A stretch of DNA of 64,000 bases from Rhizobium mongolense USDA 1844 (GTDB taxonomy: Bacteria; Pseudomonadota; Alphaproteobacteria; Rhizobiales; Rhizobiaceae). Location of the stretch: NCBI RefSeq assembly GCF_000419765.1, contig NZ_ATTQ01000013.1:86504-150503 (forward strand), given 5' to 3'. A model generated the notes under the pieces. That model saw only the letters and a list, made by a program, of their open reading frames with translations, was not told where the DNA came from and did not search any database. The position numbers and the translations under genes were made by a program. This document shows positions 61,170 to 64,000 of the stretch, piece by piece. Numbering within the stretch: position 1 is the first letter of the stretch; every line of letters starts with the position of its first letter.

Positions 61170-61699
61170 TATCCTGCCTTCACCGGATTGTTCGTCGAAC
61201 CTTCCATGGCGCCGATCTGGCGCAGGTGCTGCTCCAGAGCGAGCTTGTCGATCGACGACAAAGGCAGGCTCAGGAAGGCCATGATCCGGTTCTTCAGGAA
61301 TCGCGCGGCCTGCGCGAAAGCCCGGCCCTTGTCGACTTCGCTGCCCTCGACGGCGGCCGGATCCTCGACGCCCCAGTGGGCAGTCATCGGATGACCGATC
61401 CAGACCGGGCAGGCTTCGCCCGCAGCGCTGTCGCAGACTGTGAAGATGAAATCCATTTCCGGCGCGCCCGCCTCGGCAAAGACGTCCCAGCTCTTCGAGC
61501 TGAAGCCGGTCGAAGGATAGCCCAGCACCTGCAGCTCCTTCAGCGCATAGGGATTGACCTTATCCTTGGGTTGGCTCCCTGCCGAAAACGCCCGGAAGCG
61601 GCCCTTGCCTTCGGCGTTGAGAATGGATTCGGCCAGGATCGAGCGGGCGGAATTGCCGGTGCACAGGAACAGCACATGGTAGACACGGTCAGCAGTCAT
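61169..61699 (-). CDS. arsC: Arsenate reductase, low-molecular-weight phosphatase type
   Basis: A 176-residue protein of the LMW tyrosine phosphatase fold. The P-loop is VLFLCTGNSARSILAE (C-x5-R) and later features include FIFTVCDSAAGEACPVWIGH with the additional redox cysteines. Family members reduce arsenate with thioredoxin. The C-terminal tail (about 35 residues after AFLSLPLSS) is longer than in the short reductases. It overlaps arsR by 4 bases and aqpS by 1. Confidence 0.88.
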   Translation of the reverse strand: MTADRVYHVLFLCTGNSARSILAESILNAEGKGRFRAFSAGSQPKDKVNPYALKELQVLGYPSTGFSSKSWDVFAEAGAPEMDFIFTVCDSAAGEACPVWIGHPMTAHWGVEDPAAVEGSEVDKGRAFAQAARFLKNRIMAFLSLPLSSIDKLALEQHLRQIGAMEGSTNNPVKAG

Positions 61700-62052
61700 T
61701 GCAGTTTCTCCTCCACTTTAGGCGCGCAGCATGCGGCGACCGCCGCAACAGGTAAGCAGATTTCAGGGTTTCCGGCGCAGCAGTCTTCCATCAGGAAGCG
61801 GATCAGGCCGCCCAGCGTATTATAGTTCGCGGTGTAGATGATCGAGCGGGATTCACGCTTCTGGGTGATGAGGCCGGATCGTTCGAGCTCCTTGAGATGG
61901 AAGGAGACATTCGACGGCGAGACGGCCGTCTTCTCCGCAACCATGCCGGCGGCCATGCCGTCTGGACCCGCGACCACCAGCACGCGGACGATCTGCAGAC
62001 GGGTTACCTGGGCGAGCGCGGCAAAGGCGCTCAGGGCTTGACGTTGATCCAT
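61696..62052 (-). CDS. arsR: ArsR-family repressor of the ars operon
   Basis: A 118-residue winged-helix repressor. The DNA-binding part is VAEKTAVSPSNVSFHLKELE. Cysteines that can bind arsenite lie near the C-terminus (EDCCAGNPEICLP, AACCAPK), not in the ELCVCDL position of E. coli ArsR, so it belongs to an ArsR type with C-terminal metal sites. It starts directly at a large palindrome and is the first gene of the operon, an autoregulated arrangement. Confidence 0.92.
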   Translation of the reverse strand: MDQRQALSAFAALAQVTRLQIVRVLVVAGPDGMAAGMVAEKTAVSPSNVSFHLKELERSGLITQKRESRSIIYTANYNTLGGLIRFLMEDCCAGNPEICLPVAAVAACCAPKVEEKLQ

Positions 62053-62080
62053 ATTTCAATAATCCTTGAATTATTGAAAT
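62053..62080. promoter_or_regulatory. ArsR operator, perfect inverted repeat
   Basis: ATTTCAATAAT and ATTATTGAAAT are perfect 11-base arms around a 6-base spacer. The site lies against the arsR start on one side and 14 bases from the DUF6428 start on the other, so ArsR should control both directions. Confidence 0.8.
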
Positions 62081-62094
62081 TAGGATTAATGCAA

Positions 62095-62619
62095 ATGAAC
62101 GCGATCGACAACAGCAAAATGCAGGACCGCGACATCAGCCTCGGCCTGCTTCTCGACTTCCTGGCGGGCGCCAAGGATTCGCCCTTGGTTTTCCATTATG
62201 ACGGCCGGCCAGTGAAACCGGGCTACCACGTCACCGAAGTCAAGGCCGGTGAGTTCGCAGCGCTCGACTGCGGCGCCAACCCGGAAGCATGGCGAGAGAT
62301 TTTCATCCAGCTATGGGACATCGACGAGGACGACCGCACGCATATGCCGGCTGGAAAATTTCATGCAATCATCCGCAAGGTGACCGAGCATGTGAAGCTC
62401 GACGGTTCTGCCAGGCTGACATTCGAAGTCAGCGACGGCGTGCGGCCAATTCAGCTTTATTGCGCGGCCATGCCGGCCTTGCTGGGTGGCCTGGTGCACG
62501 TCGAACTTGCGCCTCGCCCGGCAAGCTGCAAGCCGCGCGACCGATGGCTCAAAGAGGAAGCACGAAAGACTGAAGCCTGCTGCAGGCCTGCGCATGGCAA
62601 GGATGCCTGCTGCGCTTAG
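62095..62619 (+). CDS. DUF6428 protein, divergent from arsR
   Basis: A 174-residue soluble protein: LGLLLDFLAGAKDSPLVFHY, PGYHVTEVKAGEFAALDCGA, FIQLWDIDEDDRTHMPAGKF and a Cys-rich tail (EACCRPAHGKDACCA). DUF6428 proteins are often found beside ars genes. The two C-C pairs at the end could bind arsenite. I choose the ATG at 62095 because AGGA lies 9 bases upstream; an ATG at 62089 is too near it. The shared operator predicts induction by arsenite. Confidence 0.8.
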   Translation: MNAIDNSKMQDRDISLGLLLDFLAGAKDSPLVFHYDGRPVKPGYHVTEVKAGEFAALDCGANPEAWREIFIQLWDIDEDDRTHMPAGKFHAIIRKVTEHVKLDGSARLTFEVSDGVRPIQLYCAAMPALLGGLVHVELAPRPASCKPRDRWLKEEARKTEACCRPAHGKDACCA

Positions 62620-62726
62620 AAGGCATTGAAAAGCCAAGCGCGCGCATCAGCGAAGGTTATCTCCGGCCCTTCCTAATCATATTGGGCGGGTTGATATGTC
62701 GCCGGGACACTGCCGTTATACGTGCC

Positions 62727-63035
62727 ATGAGGTTTGTGCTGTTTTACATTGTAACGTGCGTTTCCGTCAGTCTTGCTGTGGGCGTCGCCATATATCCGAT
62801 CTTTGAACCGCGACCCGGGCCGGCGCAGGATTCTTCGCGGCAAAGCTCCCGTCCTCAAGCAGCGAGGATGGCGGGGAAGACCTCTCGCCTGACGGCTTGC
62901 GCCGATGCCTCATCCTGCCTCCAGGCGCCAACGAGCGCTGACCCGAACGACGCTTTTCGTTTCCGTCCGCCGGTTTTTGTGCCGCGCTCTCCCCGCACCC
63001 CGTTGGCGGGTGTGCCCGCGAGACGTGAGCTTTAA
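62727..63035 (+). CDS. Small hypothetical protein with one membrane helix
   Basis: A 102-codon frame whose product starts with a membrane or signal helix (FVLFYIVTCVSVSLAVGVAI) followed by a Pro/Ser/Arg-rich soluble part with two cysteines (TACADASSCLQ). There is no strong ribosome site. It precedes the efflux lipoprotein gene by 131 bases. Family unknown; it could also be non-coding. Confidence 0.4.
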   Translation: MRFVLFYIVTCVSVSLAVGVAIYPIFEPRPGPAQDSSRQSSRPQAARMAGKTSRLTACADASSCLQAPTSADPNDAFRFRPPVFVPRSPRTPLAGVPARREL

Positions 63036-63166
63036 ATGGTTGCCCCGATCACAGACCAAGCCCTCCGCATCGTCGCATTCCGGCAGCAGGTCGACCGAAC
63101 GCGTGAATGCAACGCTTCATTAACCACGTTTAGCGTACTTTTAGCAAAACCAAGGAGGTCGACAGG

Positions 63167-64000
63167 TTGAGGGGGCGAACAGCACTAGCTCGTAGCACAG
63201 CGTATTTCGTAATCGCGTCTTTGCTGGCTGGCTGCGTGAGCGGACCGGACCACACGCCTCCGGAGATGCCGCTGCCGGCAAAATTCGGTGAGGGCAGCAC
63301 CAAGAATATCGGTGATGTTGCGACGGTGGCCTGGTGGTCGGCTTATCGCGACAGGCAGCTCGACAGCCTGGTGGCGCGCGGCATCGACCAGAACCTCGAC
63401 GTGCTGCAGGCGATGGAGCGCATCAATTCGGCGTCCTCGAATGTGACGGTCGCCGGGGCCGGTTCGCTGCCGAGCCTGGTGGTCGGCGCCTCGCACACGG
63501 TGTCGGGCCAGATGGGCTCGGAGCGCACCCGGGTGGGTGCTACCAACACCTCCGGCGGCGAGGCCAATGTCTCCTGGCTGCTCGATCTCTTCGGCCAGTA
63601 CCGCCGCTCCAAGGAAAGCGCGCTGGCCTCGCTCGATTCGGCCTATGCCAGCGCCGACGTGGCCCGGCTTGCCTTCCTGCAGGATCTCGTCTCGACCTAT
63701 ATCGACGCCCGCTTCTTCCAGGAGCGCATTGCGCTGTCGAAGGCCAACCTGCAATCGCGCCGCGAGACCTACGACCTGACCAAGTTCCAGCTGGAAGCCG
63801 GTGCCGCCTCCAGGCTCGACGTCGTCCAGGCCGAGGGCCTGGTGCAGTCGACGCAGGCCGAAATCCCCGGTCTGGAAACCAACTTCCGCGTCTCGGCGCA
63901 TCACATCGCCACGCTGCTCGGCCTGCCGGCCTCCTCGCTGATGGCCGAACTGCAGAAGGGGTCGGCCCAGCCGGTCTACCGTGCCGGCATCATCTCCGGC
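63167..64000 (+). CDS. NodT-family outer membrane efflux lipoprotein (partial)
   Basis: The first 278 codons of a TolC-like outer membrane factor; the window ends inside the gene. The start is TTG at 63167, 9 bases after a perfect AAGGAGG. A signal with lipobox LLAGC follows, then the typical YRDRQLDSLVARGIDQNLDV and ASSNVTVAGAGSLPSLVVGA, SWLLDLFGQYRRSKESALAS, and RETYDLTKFQLEAGAASRLD of RND-type outer membrane channels. The membrane-fusion and RND pump genes are expected just beyond the window. Confidence 0.9.
   Translation, partial: MRGRTALARSTAYFVIASLLAGCVSGPDHTPPEMPLPAKFGEGSTKNIGDVATVAWWSAYRDRQLDSLVARGIDQNLDVLQAMERINSASSNVTVAGAGSLPSLVVGASHTVSGQMGSERTRVGATNTSGGEANVSWLLDLFGQYRRSKESALASLDSAYASADVARLAFLQDLVSTYIDARFFQERIALSKANLQSRRETYDLTKFQLEAGAASRLDVVQAEGLVQSTQAEIPGLETNFRVSAHHIATLLGLPASSLMAELQKGSAQPVYRAGIISG

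Noticed and set aside
1..64000. CRISPR array, rRNA genes, prophage or complete insertion sequence
   Set aside because: No regularly spaced repeats, no rRNA sequence, no phage genes and no intact transposase were seen.

Overview
The window looks like accessory DNA, either a plasmid or an island next to a tRNA, from a member of the Rhizobiaceae (Rhizobium/Sinorhizobium-like Alphaproteobacteria). The grounds are high GC, a single-domain sugar ABC ATPase of the rhizobial xylose type, an ars operon that uses the aquaglyceroporin AqpS, five promoters matching the alphaproteobacterial EcfG consensus (GGAAC-N17-GTT), and a NodT-type efflux lipoprotein. All assignments were made by reading the sequence; no database search was run.

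Layout. 1-1.08 kb: end of a xylose-type sugar ABC transporter with a terminator. 1.15 kb: tRNA-Arg(CCG), bordered by the remnant of an insertion sequence. 1.7-6.8 kb: a decayed zone with one intact GNAT and one DUF4239 protein among broken genes: an IS256-type end, a Ku gene joined to a lipoprotein hydrolase, two outer membrane protein copies and DUF2147. 6.9-17.3 kb: an octaheme cytochrome c with HEAT and TPR repeats, a periplasmic HAD phosphatase, two exported sulfatases, and a divergent sensor kinase/FixJ-type regulator/lone receiver set. 17.3-33 kb: a GH63-like glucosidase, a frameshifted SDR, a K+ channel, an AI-2E transporter, a four-gene HlyD/DUF2955 efflux operon read leftward, an intact DUF900 lipoprotein hydrolase, a MscS channel, MarC and a TPR regulator-like protein. 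33.4-35.7 kb: small genes, a dnaE2 stub and a DUF72 protein. 35.9-45 kb: a tightly coupled four-gene glycan operon in which three of four proteins are fusions of a glycosyltransferase with one or more other enzymes. 45-58 kb: a general-stress cluster (secreted Gly/Ser protein, membrane protein, DUF892, Crp regulator, SDR, ECF sigma factor, degenerate receiver, CsbD, AI-2E transporter, DUF2200, MscS) mixed with pseudogenes. 58-62.6 kb: a complete arsenic operon (arsR, LMW-type arsC, aqpS, glutaredoxin-type arsC, arsH, MFS) with a divergent DUF6428 gene. 63.2 kb to the end: a NodT-type outer membrane factor.

How the parts fit. The stress cluster is probably co-regulated: five genes carry an EcfG-type promoter 29 to 47 bases before their start codon, and an ECF sigma gene sits among them. 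Many broken genes are repair or stress genes (Ku twice, ATP-dependent ligase, dnaE2 twice, DUF883, DUF6894), so the region seems to have held and lost NHEJ and SOS-mutagenesis modules. The strongest candidate for an undescribed system is the 35.9-45 kb operon. It combines four glycosyltransferase domains with a UDP-galactopyranose mutase, a Gfo/Idh dehydrogenase, an MDR dehydrogenase and a GH1-like hydrolase on only four polypeptides.
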